A stretch of DNA of 64,000 nt from Caldilineaceae bacterium (GCA_022823185.1 JAJDXQ010000015.1:62001-126000), one strand, 5' to 3'. Positions 8,900 through 17,229 are shown, counted from the first letter of the stretch. A program made the numbers and translations. The notes: generated from the sequence alone by a model not told the origin.

Positions 8900-10078
8900 T
8901 CAATATGATCGCGGCAACCCCAACACATGCTGCGCCAAATAGGACAATACCAGATTATTCGCCACCGGCGCTATCTGGTACAACTTCGCCTCGCGAAACT
9001 TCCTCTCCACATCGTGCTCTCTCGCAAAACCGAACCCGCCGTGCGTCTGCAGGCACACGTTCGCCGCCTCCCACGCCGCATCCGCAGCCAGCATCTTCGC
9101 CATATTCGCCTCCGCCCCGCAAGGCAGCCCGCTGTCAAACAACCGCGCCGCCTCCCAGCGCATCAAATCGGCCGCCCGCAAACTCGCGTACACCTGCGCA
9201 ATTGGAAACTGTACCCCCTGATTCTGCCCTATCGGCCGGTCAAAAACCACCCGCTCATTCGCATACGCCACCGACCGTTCAACAAACCAGCCTCCATCGC
9301 CAATCGACTCCGCCGCAATCAAAATCCGTTCCGCATTCATCCCGTCCAGAATATACCGGAACCCCTTTCCCTCCTCGCCGATGCGGTTGGCCGCCGGCAC
9401 GCGCAGCCCGTCAAAAAACATCTCTGTCGTATGATGATTGATCATCGTTTCCAGCGGCCGGATCGTCAACGCCTGCTCATCCGCGCCCCGCAAATCCACC
9501 AGAAACAGCGACAGCCCCTCCGTCCGTCTCCGCGCCGCCTCCAGTGGCGTCGTACGCGCCAGCAGCAGCATCAAATCCGAGTGCTCCGCCCGGCTCGTCC
9601 AGATCTTCTGCCCCGTGATCACATAGTCACTGCCTTCCCGCTCCGCTCGCGTCTGAATCCGCGTCGTATCCGAACCCGCGGTCGGCTCCGTAACGCCGAA
9701 CGCCTGCAGCCGCAGCTTCCCCTCCGCCAGCGGCGGCAGCCACCGTTCCTTCTGCTCCGCCGACCCATGCCGCGCCAGCGCCCCCATCACATACATCTGC
9801 GCATGGCAAACCCCCGCGTTCCCTCCGCTCCGGTTCACCTCCTCCAGAATCACCGAAGCCTCCGCAACTGTCGCGCCCCCGCCCCCATATTCCTCCGGAA
9901 TCAGCGCGGCCAAAAACCCCGCCTCCGTCATCGCCTCCACAAACGCAACCGGATACCCCCGCTCCCCATCCAGCTTCCGCCAGTACTCCCCACCAAACCG
10001 CGCACACAACTGTTGCACGCCGCGCCGCAGCTCGGAGTACTGTCCCCTAGTATCGATTTCAATCTTGGGTAGCGACAT
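8900..10078 (-). CDS. Acyl-CoA dehydrogenase
   Basis: 392 residues from the ATG at 10078, the standard length of the FAD-dependent acyl-CoA dehydrogenase family. Signatures are FGVTEPTAGSDT and ITGQKIWTSRAEH in the middle domain, and QTHGGFGFAREHDVERKFREAKLYQI at the C-terminus. The catalytic-base position in typical members lies in this last helix region. It oxidises acyl-CoA to enoyl-CoA and passes electrons to ETF, which is not encoded here. It is first in a minus-strand cluster with the CaiB/BaiF transferase and MaoC hydratase, an order that would activate, dehydrogenate and hydrate an acid. Confidence 0.93.
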   Translation of the reverse strand: MSLPKIEIDTRGQYSELRRGVQQLCARFGGEYWRKLDGERGYPVAFVEAMTEAGFLAALIPEEYGGGGATVAEASVILEEVNRSGGNAGVCHAQMYVMGALARHGSAEQKERWLPPLAEGKLRLQAFGVTEPTAGSDTTRIQTRAEREGSDYVITGQKIWTSRAEHSDLMLLLARTTPLEAARRRTEGLSLFLVDLRGADEQALTIRPLETMINHHTTEMFFDGLRVPAANRIGEEGKGFRYILDGMNAERILIAAESIGDGGWFVERSVAYANERVVFDRPIGQNQGVQFPIAQVYASLRAADLMRWEAARLFDSGLPCGAEANMAKMLAADAAWEAANVCLQTHGGFGFAREHDVERKFREAKLYQIAPVANNLVLSYLAQHVLGLPRSY

Positions 10079-10146
10079 TTTTATGTACCGCGTTGTAGGG
10101 ATCGGCCAAGGTGGTAAAATCCACGGCAAGGTGCGTTGGCGTCACA

Positions 10147-10364
10147 TCACTCGAACAGCGCCCCGGGCAGCCGCGACTGCCTGATGCTCGACATCAGAGT
10201 CCCCGTGCTCAACTTCTTGTGATCTGGAACCGGGACCGAGTTGGTAGATGTCTTGTCGACTTTCTGCATAATCACATGACTGCCTTTGCGTCGACTTGAA
10301 CAAACGCGTGGGTCGTGAGAATCCGGCAAACCTCACGTACCGACGAGTCGTGCAATCCAGGCAA
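10147..10364 (-). pseudogene. Frameshifted HicA-type mRNA interferase
   Basis: Reading from a TTG at 10364, the frame encodes an N-terminal HicA segment (VREVCRILTTHAFVQV). The rest, RRKGSHVIMQK with the conserved Gly-Ser-His, then VPVPDHKKLSTGTLMSSIRQ, is in another frame ending at 10147. One base appears lost around 10302-10308. HicA is a small dsRBD-fold toxin that cleaves mRNA; its catalytic His is in the GSH motif. The TTG overlaps the end of the hicB remnant, the same layout as the pair at 59485-59917. Confidence 0.72.
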
Positions 10365-10576
10365 CTTTGATCTCAACCTGCGTCACAAACACTTCATTAC
10401 GCAGACGTTTCTGAATTTCAGTGGCTGAAGCCGTCTCGAACAAGTTCAAGAGCTTCTTTCAGATATGCGCTCGCCTCCGACACGGTTGCGCCTTGACTGG
10501 CGATATTCGGTTCCGGGCAAAGTGCGACGTAGTCAACGTCCTCGCGTTCGATGAACGCTGCGAACTGTCGGGTCAT
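10333..10576 (-). pseudogene. Frameshifted HicB antitoxin
   Basis: The ATG at 10576, with GAAGGAGG upstream, opens a HicB-like frame: AAFIEREDVDYVALCPEPN, then IASQGATVSEASAYLKEALE. This frame ends at a stop at 10418-10420. The expected C-terminal part, ATEIQKRLRNEVFVTQVEI, continues in a different frame to a stop at 10333-10335, showing a small deletion near 10434. It is a clear paralogue of the intact HicB at 59485-59706. Both members of this pair are therefore broken. It lies just downstream of the AAA-DUF4435 gene on the same strand. Confidence 0.74.
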
Positions 10577-10676
10577 CGTGGCCTCCTTCTTTACTCTATG
10601 CTAGACCGTTCACGTCCGAGGTACCCATTTTAATGTCTCTCCAAAGCGTTTGATCTACTCGATTCGCAGGCGACGC

Positions 10677-12332
10677 TTAGGCCTGTATAACAAGAGCTTC
10701 TGAGAGAGATTGGATGCGTTGTCTTAGACTTTGGGCCAACTCCAAATTGACTTGAAGTCTAGAGAGCAGTGTTCGCTCGTAGTTGTCCCGGCCACTGAGA
10801 TGTAGAGACTTCGCAATAACATCGAAGACACGACTCTTGCGAAGAGGATAACGCGCCACGAGATCGTCCAGTTTGTTGTCTGCCAATAGTGTCTTAAAAC
10901 GCCTTAACTCATCGGGAAAAGGTGAAGGGATAGACGCGCAAATCGGCTCCATTGGATTTTCTCTGATGGAATCAGAATTCGGTAGCTCCGACATCAAAAG
11001 ATTCCGAACTTGCCGTTCGCACCGTCTCGCTGCCATTCGTTCAGCAATGCCCTCCTCTTTGAGAGTGTCTAGAGCTTTCTTGATAGCCGTTTTTCTCAAT
11101 TCGTCGGCATTTTTCAGTAGGGACCCCGCCTGATGGAGGGCGACAGCAGCAATTGAGTCTGAACAGTAATAGAGAGCTTCTGCCGAGGGCACGTCTAAGG
11201 CATATACATATTCGTTAGCAAGCCGCCTGACTTCATCATCTGGCCGGTCGTCTCTGTCAATGAGGCCGAACGCCTCAATTTCATGGAAATTTCCCAATCC
11301 TCTGAGTCCCTTCACTGCTCTCATGACCTCACCGCAACTTCCTTTCGGCAGTATGGAGATGTCGGGATACAAAACGCGATAAAGGGGTAAGTCCAAGCTA
11401 CTTGAATCGTCGCCTTCCACAAATAGAATTCTTTTACGAGAACCCAAGACGGCCCGCTTTAGATCTTCTGGTAGCTCCGTGTTTTTGTCGAGTAAATCAA
11501 CGTCCCACGCGTGGGCCATGTCTCCCTTCCAGGCACATGAACGGACGATTAGTGAGCGCGTTTCTGGGTGGGCGACCGGCAAAGAAATCTCATGCGTGGA
11601 GACCACAAAAATACAATCGGGTCGACGCTGAAACAAGGCTGACAGAAAGGGCTCAATTATGGAGCGGTGTAGATGGCGCTCTGGTTCGTCAATAAGTATG
11701 GTTGTGCCTTTTTCAACAGTCAGCACAGTGGCAGCGATAATTACTGCATTTCTTTCCCCATCCGACATCTGGGTGATGCTAAAGTTCGCTCCGCTGATTC
11801 GGTGTCTTGCAATTATCTCCTCGTCATTCGTGTTTTCGAGCGAGACTGCCAAAGTCCCGAGCCTAAGCAATTCATTGAGTTGTTTGAAAGGGGGTTCTGA
11901 TGCTGATGCAACCTCTGTAGCTCTTTCGCTTTCTTGGGCGTCAATGTGTTGGGCGATTGAACGAGCACGAGCATTTTCTTTTGCAACCAGGTCAAAGAGG
12001 ACAGCCGACTGTCTATCTTGGCCGTAAAAGTCCCTCCACCTGGCCTGGCTATTTGTCTCTCGATTCCTCAACTGCTGGTCGAATTGGCGTCGTCGCAGTG
12101 GAGTGAAATCAATACTTCCAGACTCCATCCATGTTTGTCTGTGGGCCGAAATCCGTCTAATTTTCTTGCCTTGGTGAGTCGTGATCAGAAACTGAATCAA
12201 TGCAGACTTTCCAGAACCGTTTGCACCAACAACATAAAGTCTGTCGCCTGGACCAAGCGTCACTTTCAGTGAACAATCGGCAACTCTCGGAACTTCCAGT
12301 GTAATTCCAGCCGTCTCTTGTTGACTACTCAT
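10677..12332 (-). CDS. AAA ATPase-DUF4435 (TOPRIM-like) fusion, PARIS AriAB-like defence candidate
   Basis: 551 residues. Residues 1-290 are an ABC-type/AAA_21 ATPase: Walker A GANGSGKS at 36-43, signature MSDGE at 189-193, Walker B TILIDEPE at 211-218 and the switch His in VVSTHE near 247. Residues about 298-551 match DUF4435, with RILFVEGDD at 301-309 and GLIDRDD at 356-362 as the Glu and Asp-x-Asp of a TOPRIM-like site. AriA (ATPase) and AriB (DUF4435 TOPRIM nuclease) form the PARIS anti-phage system, and single-gene fusions are known. The gene is AT-rich compared with its neighbours, stands alone, and is flanked by a decayed hicBA module and a decayed GxxExxY gene, so lateral gain is likely. 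OLD-family or another ATPase-nuclease role is the alternative. Confidence 0.8.
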   Translation of the reverse strand: MSSQQETAGITLEVPRVADCSLKVTLGPGDRLYVVGANGSGKSALIQFLITTHQGKKIRRISAHRQTWMESGSIDFTPLRRRQFDQQLRNRETNSQARWRDFYGQDRQSAVLFDLVAKENARARSIAQHIDAQESERATEVASASEPPFKQLNELLRLGTLAVSLENTNDEEIIARHRISGANFSITQMSDGERNAVIIAATVLTVEKGTTILIDEPERHLHRSIIEPFLSALFQRRPDCIFVVSTHEISLPVAHPETRSLIVRSCAWKGDMAHAWDVDLLDKNTELPEDLKRAVLGSRKRILFVEGDDSSSLDLPLYRVLYPDISILPKGSCGEVMRAVKGLRGLGNFHEIEAFGLIDRDDRPDDEVRRLANEYVYALDVPSAEALYYCSDSIAAVALHQAGSLLKNADELRKTAIKKALDTLKEEGIAERMAARRCERQVRNLLMSELPNSDSIRENPMEPICASIPSPFPDELRRFKTLLADNKLDDLVARYPLRKSRVFDVIAKSLHLSGRDNYERTLLSRLQVNLELAQSLRQRIQSLSEALVIQA

Positions 12333-12389
12333 TCCGAATTCTACCTCTCACTACTTTCTAAACTACTCACCCTCTTGAAAATCCTCTTA

Positions 12390-12706
12390 CACTCCAAACT
12401 CCCCACCCCAAGTTTGATCAGCGGACCAACTTCATATTCATATGCCTCTACGTGATTCCTGGGCCAAACAATATGAAAATCTCAGAATTTCGTCACAGTA
12501 TTCAACTCGACCATAACCCGTTCAGCCACAACCGAGGTTGCCCTCCTCGACCACGCGAACCGACCAATTCAAGGTATCGGCCTCTCTACTTCCCGCCCAA
12601 ATGACAGGCCAGTCCGCTTCATTTCAATCGCCAGACTCCGCTGGTGAGTCGTCTCCTTGAACTCACCACCAAACGTGCTATGCACCTTCATCGGGCAAGC
12701 GATAAT
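12390..12706 (-). pseudogene. Decayed GxxExxY (PDDEXK-like) protein gene
   Basis: Fragments in several minus-strand frames reconstruct a GxxExxY-type protein. The first piece begins at about 12706 (IIACPMKVHSTFGGEFKE), includes HQRSLAIEMKRTGLSFGREV, and stops at 12569-12571. A second frame gives VVAERVMVELNTVTKF, and a third gives HVEAYEYEVGPLIKLG down to about 12390. The order matches the family: VH, GxxE (here changed to GxxF), then VELK-like (here VELN), then the NYLEAY-like end. The frameshifts and lost motif residues indicate an inactive gene. It fills most of the gap between the ATPase-DUF4435 gene and the ligase gene. Confidence 0.68.
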
Positions 12707-12740
12707 CCATCTAAATCCTGCAAATCCTGATTCAGACAAC
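12702..12740. repeat. AATCCTGATTC interspersed repeat, copy A
   Basis: ATAATCCATCTAAATCCTGC followed by AAATCCTGATTCAGACAAC. Similar strings occur at 14363-14450 and 17110-17202. This copy directly abuts the 5' end of the GxxExxY pseudogene. Confidence 0.5.
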
Positions 12741-12742
12741 AT

Positions 12743-14278
12743 TCACGCACCCCGCGGAAGCATATGCTTCTGCACCTTCCCCATCGCATTCCGCGGCAGT
12801 TCACTCACAAACCGCAACCGCCTCGGCAACTTATACGAAGCCAGCTGCCCCCGGCAGTACCGCTCCAGTTCCCCCTCATCAATCGCACCGCTGCAAACCA
12901 GGTACGCCACCGGCGCCTCGCCCCACTCGGTGTCCGGCTCTCCAACCACCGCCGCCTCCTCAATGCCGGGAAACGTCGTCAACATCTCCTCCACCTCGCG
13001 CGGGTAGATATTCAGCCCGCCCGAAATAATCAGTTCATGGCTTCGTCCCAACAGCGTTACATACCCCGTCTGCGGGTCCATGCGCGCCAGGTCCCCCGTC
13101 AAAAACCAGCGATTCCCCAGCTCGTCATGCACAAAACTCTCGGCCGTCTTCTGCGGCGCCCGCCAGTACTCGTCGAACACATTGCTCCCCCGCAGCAGCA
13201 GCTCGCCCTCCTCTCCTGCCGGCAGATCCGCCCCCACCGCGTCCACGATGCGGGCGAACACACCTGGCAGCGGCGTTCCCACCGTACCCGCAATGCGCGG
13301 CCCAGCATAGGGATTGCTGAAATTCATGCCCGTCTCCGTCATCCCGTACCGCTCCAGAATCCGTTGACCCGTCAGCCTTTCAAACGCATTGTGAACTTCC
13401 GCCGGAAGCGGCGCGCTGCCTGAACAGAACAGCCGCATCCTTTCAAACTTCGGCGGCTCCTTCTCCTTTCCCAGCAGATCAACCAACCGCGTATAGATCG
13501 TTGGCACGGCAAAAAACAGCGTTGCCCCGCCCGTCGACAGCGTCTCCACCGTCTCCTCTGCATCGAACGCCGTGCGCAGACGCACCGTCGCCCCCATCGC
13601 CAGCGCGCAGTGCAGCCCGACCACCAGCCCGTGCGTATGAAACAGCGGCAGCGGCAGCAGCAGCACGTCATCCGCCTGCCACGCCCACGCGCTCAGCAGC
13701 CCCGTCACCGTGGCCAGCACATTATTGTGGCTCAGCACAGCGCCTTTGCTCGCGCCCGTCGTGCCGCTCGTGTACATGATCAGCGCCGCGTCCTCGCCTC
13801 TTGCCGCGGCACGCGACCTATCGCCCCGCGCCTCCCCATCGGCCTCCTCCAACCAGCTCTCCGCCCTGTCCACAGACAGCACAGTCAGTCCCGGCCCCAC
13901 ATCCGCCCCCAGGATCTCATCCAGCACTGCCTGCTGCGCATCCTCAACCACCAGCAGCGCCGGCTCCGCGTCATTCAAAATGTGACTCAACTCCCGCCGC
14001 CGGTAGCGCAAATTGATCGGAACCATCACCGCCCCGGCCTCCAGTGTCGCCAGATACGCGATCACGAACTCTGGCCGGTTGGGCAAATAGAGCGCGACCC
14101 GGTCCCCCTTCCGCACCCCCATCCTTGCAAACGCCGCCGCCCACCTCTGCGCCTCCTGCTGCAGCGCCCCAAACGTCAAATCCCGTCGTCCCAGCCTCCC
14201 GCGTGAGTCCACAAACTCAACCGCCTTCTTCCCCGGCTCCCGCTCCCTTCCAATCGCAAAAAGATCCAATAAATCCAT
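12743..14278 (-). CDS. Acyl-CoA synthetase, malonyl-CoA ligase (MatB)-like
   Basis: 511 residues of the ANL (AMP-forming) superfamily. The P-loop is YTSGTTGASKGAVLSHNN near 170. The motif PLPLFHTHGLVVGLHCALAM and ERYGMTETGMNFSNPYAGPR are shared with malonate-CoA ligases (MatB/ACSF3). FLTGDLARMD and the hinge SGGLNIYPREVEE follow, and the catalytic Lys lies in PRNAMGKVQK at the C-terminus. The enzyme would adenylate malonate or a related acid and transfer it to CoA. The acyl-CoA genes on the same strand lie a few kb away, across the accessory patch. Specificity is inferred from motifs only. Confidence 0.85.
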   Translation of the reverse strand: MDLLDLFAIGREREPGKKAVEFVDSRGRLGRRDLTFGALQQEAQRWAAAFARMGVRKGDRVALYLPNRPEFVIAYLATLEAGAVMVPINLRYRRRELSHILNDAEPALLVVEDAQQAVLDEILGADVGPGLTVLSVDRAESWLEEADGEARGDRSRAAARGEDAALIMYTSGTTGASKGAVLSHNNVLATVTGLLSAWAWQADDVLLLPLPLFHTHGLVVGLHCALAMGATVRLRTAFDAEETVETLSTGGATLFFAVPTIYTRLVDLLGKEKEPPKFERMRLFCSGSAPLPAEVHNAFERLTGQRILERYGMTETGMNFSNPYAGPRIAGTVGTPLPGVFARIVDAVGADLPAGEEGELLLRGSNVFDEYWRAPQKTAESFVHDELGNRWFLTGDLARMDPQTGYVTLLGRSHELIISGGLNIYPREVEEMLTTFPGIEEAAVVGEPDTEWGEAPVAYLVCSGAIDEGELERYCRGQLASYKLPRRLRFVSELPRNAMGKVQKHMLPRGA

Positions 14279-14362
14279 ATCAACCTGTCCTCCCCAATTC
14301 AGTTCCCCCTGCCCCGGCTACTATATAAAACCTCCCCCACCTTTCGCAACCCCCCATCCCCC

Positions 14363-14450
14363 CAATCCATCCCGAATCCTCTAAGACCTGCCCCATCCTC
14401 CAAATCCTGATTCCTCCGTCCTCCCCCAAAGTCCTGATTCCTGGCAAAAT
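14363..14450. repeat. AATCCTGATTC interspersed repeat, copy B
   Basis: A C-rich tract with the strings CCAATCCATCCCGAATCCTC and CCAAATCCTGATTCC, then AGTCCTGATTCCTGGCAAAA. The AATCCTGATTC core is shared with copy A, and TCCTGATTCCTGGCAA with copy C. It lies in the 246-base gap between the MatB-like gene and tdk. Confidence 0.45.
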
Positions 14451-14524
14451 GAAGCCGCCGCCCATGCCGGGCCGCGGCGACAAAAAAACGGGCCAGACCG
14501 GCCCGCCCTCTACAAAATAGATCT

Positions 14525-15139
14525 CTAAACTGTCACGCCCATCGAACGCTTGCCGACCGGCGTCCCCGGCACATCATGGCAACTGCGGCAGCGCGCCTCG
14601 TAGCTCTCACTGCCGCCCACCAGAATCACCGGTTCATCATAGCGGGCCGGTATCCCGTCTATCAACCGCTGCGTTCGCGTCGCCGACGCGCCGCACCGCA
14701 CACAGATCGCGTGCAGCTTATCCACCCGCTCAGCCAGCGCCATCAACAACGGCATCGCGCCAAACGGCTCGCCGCGGAAATCCTGGTCCAGCCCCGCAGC
14801 GATCACCTGCATCCCGCGGTCAGCCAGCGTCTGGCAGATACCGGCAACCGCCGGGTCAAAAAACTGCACCTCGTCGATCGCCACGACTTCAGTGTCCGGC
14901 TTCACCTGCTCCAACAGCGAAGCCGTGTCCTCCAAAATAGCGACGTCACCGCGCGACATGCCATTGTGCGACGCCAGCCGTTCACGCCCATAGCGATTGT
15001 CTATCTGAGGCTTGAACAACTGAATGCGCCGCCGCGCGATCTCCGACCTCCGTACGCGGCGCAACAACTCTTCCGTCTTGCCGCTGAACATCGAACCGCA
15101 GATCAGTTCGATCCATCCGCCGCCGGATTGAAAGTGCAT
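14525..15139 (-). CDS. tdk: Thymidine kinase
   Basis: 204 residues of the type II (TK1-like) thymidine kinase family, which phosphorylates thymidine in the cytosol for nucleotide salvage. The P-loop is [15 protein letters not shown] at 14-28. The Walker B-like AIDEVQFFD is near residue 87, followed by [13 protein letters not shown], the lasso loop region. Zinc ligands appear as CVRCG and CRSCH. The gene follows rpmE after only 24 bases and is probably in the same operon as rplU-rpmA-rpmE. tdk next to rpmE is a common bacterial arrangement. Confidence 0.96.
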   Translation of the reverse strand: MHFQSGGGWIELICGSMFSGKTEELLRRVRRSEIARRRIQLFKPQIDNRYGRERLASHNGMSRGDVAILEDTASLLEQVKPDTEVVAIDEVQFFDPAVAGICQTLADRGMQVIAAGLDQDFRGEPFGAMPLLMALAERVDKLHAICVRCGASATRTQRLIDGIPARYDEPVILVGGSESYEARCRSCHDVPGTPVGKRSMGVTV

Positions 15140-15163
15140 GCCCCGCTTCGCCCGCGCTCTCGG

Positions 15164-15535
15164 CTACGCCTCTGCCTCTTCCGCCGCTTCGGCTTCCTCT
15201 TCCTCTTCGTACCGGGCCATCACTTCCGCTGCCGCCGCGTCCGGGTCGTCCCCGCGCGCTCGCGCCCGCCGCGCCGCCGCATCGGCCTCCTGCCGCGCGG
15301 TCGCCTCGATTTGCTGCCGGGCCGCCGCGCTCTGCCGCGATTCCAACCGTCTTACAAACCGCTCAACACGGCCGACCGAGTCCACGATCCGCTGCTCGCC
15401 AGTATAAAAGGGATGACACTGGCTGCAGATATTGACGTTGATCTCCGCCTGCGTGCTTCCCGTCACCCAGCTGTTCCCGCACGAGCAATTGACCCGCGCC
15501 GCTGCGTGATATTCAGGATGAATCTCTTGCTTCAT
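15164..15535 (-). CDS. rpmE: 50S ribosomal protein L31, with long acidic/Ala-rich tail
   Basis: 123 residues, clearly longer than the usual 65-80. The first 70 residues are L31 ([12 protein letters not shown], then [12 protein letters not shown] and [12 protein letters not shown]). The CxC and CxxC pairs mark the zinc-binding form. Residues about 78-123 are Ala/Arg/Glu-rich and end in a Glu/Ala run. The start at 15535 is fixed by alignment; the frame is open upstream into rpmA. It lies four bases downstream of rpmA. Confidence 0.95.
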   Translation of the reverse strand: MKQEIHPEYHAAARVNCSCGNSWVTGSTQAEINVNICSQCHPFYTGEQRIVDSVGRVERFVRRLESRQSAAARQQIEATARQEADAAARRARARGDDPDAAAAEVMARYEEEEEAEAAEEAEA

Positions 15536-15539
15536 CTTT

Positions 15540-15821
15540 CTACACCTTCCCCAACGCCTGCTTCTCTTCCGCCGTGTACACACTGACCTTCTTGCGGTTC
15601 TTCTTGGCCCATTCAAAGGTCACGTATCCGTCCTGCATGGCATAGAGCGTGTCATCCTTGCCCTTGCCGACGTTCGCGCCTGGGAAGATCGGCGTGCCCC
15701 GCTGGCGAATCAAAATGTTGCCGCACTTTACAAACTCGCCGCCATACTTCTTCACGCCCAATCTCTGGCCGTTCGAGTCCCGGTTGTTACGGCTGGAACC
15801 GCCGCCTTTTTTGTGAGCCAT
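15540..15821 (-). CDS. rpmA: 50S ribosomal protein L27
   Basis: 93 residues starting [16 protein letters not shown], the normal L27 N-terminus that reaches the peptidyl-transferase centre, so there is no N-terminal cleavage extension of the Firmicutes type. [10 protein letters not shown] and [17 protein letters not shown] follow. It sits between rplU (35 bases) and rpmE (4 bases) on the same strand in the conserved order rplU-rpmA. Confidence 0.97.
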   Translation of the reverse strand: MAHKKGGGSSRNNRDSNGQRLGVKKYGGEFVKCGNILIRQRGTPIFPGANVGKGKDDTLYAMQDGYVTFEWAKKNRKKVSVYTAEEKQALGKV

Positions 15822-15856
15822 ATCTCTTACTCCTCTTTTTTCTTGTCTTCCGCAGC

Positions 15857-16693
15857 TTAACTACCCTTCGCTTCGTCGCTGTCCCTTTTGCCTCGGCCGA
15901 CCAACCCCTTCAGGTTCTCAGCAACCGATTCCACAGCGTCGCCCGCTTTATCGGCAACGGCATCCACCGCATCCGCCGCATCGCTGGCAAGGTCACTCAC
16001 TGCCTCAACCGCGTCTTCCGCCGCTTCGCTGACAGCCTCCACAGCGCCCTCCGCGACATCGCCTACAGCCTCGATCGCATCGCTCGCCGCGTCGCCCACA
16101 GCCTCGACAGCATCCTCTGCCGCATCACCGGCAGCCTCAACCGCGTCGCTGGCCCTGGCAACCGTATCCCGCATCGCGGCAACCGCCTTGTCGCCAATGT
16201 CGGCATCATCCTCTATCTCGACACTCTCTGTCTCTTCAGCGGCTGTCTCTTCAGCCGATGCCTCTTCACTCTCCGTCCCGTCTGCAACCGCCGTCTCAGT
16301 TACGGCGACCGCCGCAACCGCCTCCTCAACTATCTCATCAGGCGAGGCCTCTTCCATCCCCTCTTCCACATATTCATAGCCGTCGCCGCTGATCTTGTGT
16401 ACCTGCAGGCGAGTCAGATACTGCCGGTGTCCGCGCCGCACGCGTACGCGCTTCTTCGGACGGTAGCGAAAGACCAGAATCTTCTCGCCCCGGTGCTGGC
16501 CCGTTATCCTGGCCGTCACAGACGCCCCGGCCACGTTCGGCTGGCCAATCTCAACACCGTCTTCACCGGCAACCAACAGCACATCGTCCAAAACAACACT
16601 GTCGCCGACTTCGCCGGCCAGCCTCTCCACCTCTAGAATATCGCCGGGGGAAACTCGATACTGTTTACCGCCGGTGCGAATCACTGCATACAT
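15857..16693 (-). CDS. rplU: 50S ribosomal protein L21 with a long amphipathic repeat tail
   Basis: 278 residues, against about 103 for standard L21. Residues 1-103 are L21: [18 protein letters not shown] at the start, later [17 protein letters not shown] and the end of the conserved fold. After an acidic linker ([17 protein letters not shown]) comes about 100 residues of an imperfect 11-residue pattern with Asp-Ala-Val-Glu-Ala-Val spacing, low in charge change and Ala-rich. It is like LEA/apolipoprotein-type amphipathic helices, ending with a basic [10 protein letters not shown]. The start at 16693 is fixed by homology; 78 open codons upstream are not L21. A sigma-70 promoter is at 16907-16935. 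Confidence 0.93.
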   Translation of the reverse strand: MYAVIRTGGKQYRVSPGDILEVERLAGEVGDSVVLDDVLLVAGEDGVEIGQPNVAGASVTARITGQHRGEKILVFRYRPKKRVRVRRGHRQYLTRLQVHKISGDGYEYVEEGMEEASPDEIVEEAVAAVAVTETAVADGTESEEASAEETAAEETESVEIEDDADIGDKAVAAMRDTVARASDAVEAAGDAAEDAVEAVGDAASDAIEAVGDVAEGAVEAVSEAAEDAVEAVSDLASDAADAVDAVADKAGDAVESVAENLKGLVGRGKRDSDEAKGS

Positions 16694-16906
16694 CGTTCTC
16701 TCTCCTTTGACCGCGCCCGGAGAAATCCTGCTCAACATCCCCGGAACTTCGGAAAGCGGCTTGCGGGCGAAATCCAACGCGCGCCTCACAACTTGAGGCA
16801 AATCAGGCTCCGCAATACGGACGTAAAATGTGTCTGCATCCAACTCGAAATCCAGCCCTGATGTCAGGCCGGCACACCGAGGGGCGCGCCGCCCACACAA
16901 ACAAAA

Positions 16907-16935
16907 AGTATATGACAAGAACACCAATCAGCCAA
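16907..16935 (-). promoter_or_regulatory. Sigma-70-type promoter of the rplU operon
   Basis: On the minus strand, TTGGCT (16935-16930), a 17-base spacer and TATACT (16912-16907). Transcription from about 16900 leaves a leader of roughly 200 bases before rplU at 16693, room for the autoregulatory leader structures known for some L21 operons. I did not find a specific fold. Confidence 0.6.
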
Positions 16936-17229
16936 ATTTCAACCCCCTCCAAAATGAAGGCAGTTCCAAAAACACCCACCCCGCCCCTGACCACTTCGGC
17001 CTGCAGTTCTGACCACTGCCGTTCATCGCGCCCCTTCGCAAGAAAAACGTTGTTCTCCCCAGTTCTCCGTGCGCCTCCCTCGGCCTCCGTGGATCAAGGT
17101 CCCCATCCCCCCAGTCCTGCTCCCCCCCAAATCCTACCCATCCTTCTCCATCCTATCCACCCTGCTTCTCCTTGTTCCTCCCCATCCTGATTCCTGGCAA
17201 CATTTCCTTCCACAAAACCAGTTTTGGTG
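16936..17229. other. Intergenic region between rplU promoter and desaturase promoter
   Basis: Divergent intergenic stretch, C-rich on the plus strand, holding repeat copy C and an AAAAACGTTGTTC string at 17042-17054 that is also found at 58443-58457. I see no gene here. Confidence 0.4.
17110..17202. repeat. AATCCTGATTC-related interspersed repeat, copy C
   Basis: Contains CAGTCCTGCTC, CCAAATCCTACCCATCC and CATCCTGATTCCTGGCAACA. The last string matches the 3' part of copy B (TCCTGATTCCTGGCAAAA). It is preceded at 17055-17100 by another low-complexity string, TCCGTGCGCCTCCCTCGGCC and then TCCGTGGATCA. Confidence 0.4.

Noticed and set aside
8927..10072. 381-codon plus-strand frame over the acyl-CoA dehydrogenase gene
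   Set aside because: Arg/His/Pro-rich antisense translation with no family resemblance.
16694..16927. N-terminal extension of L21
   Set aside because: The frame is open for 78 codons upstream, but L21 begins at [12 protein letters not shown] and the extension crosses the promoter and leader.
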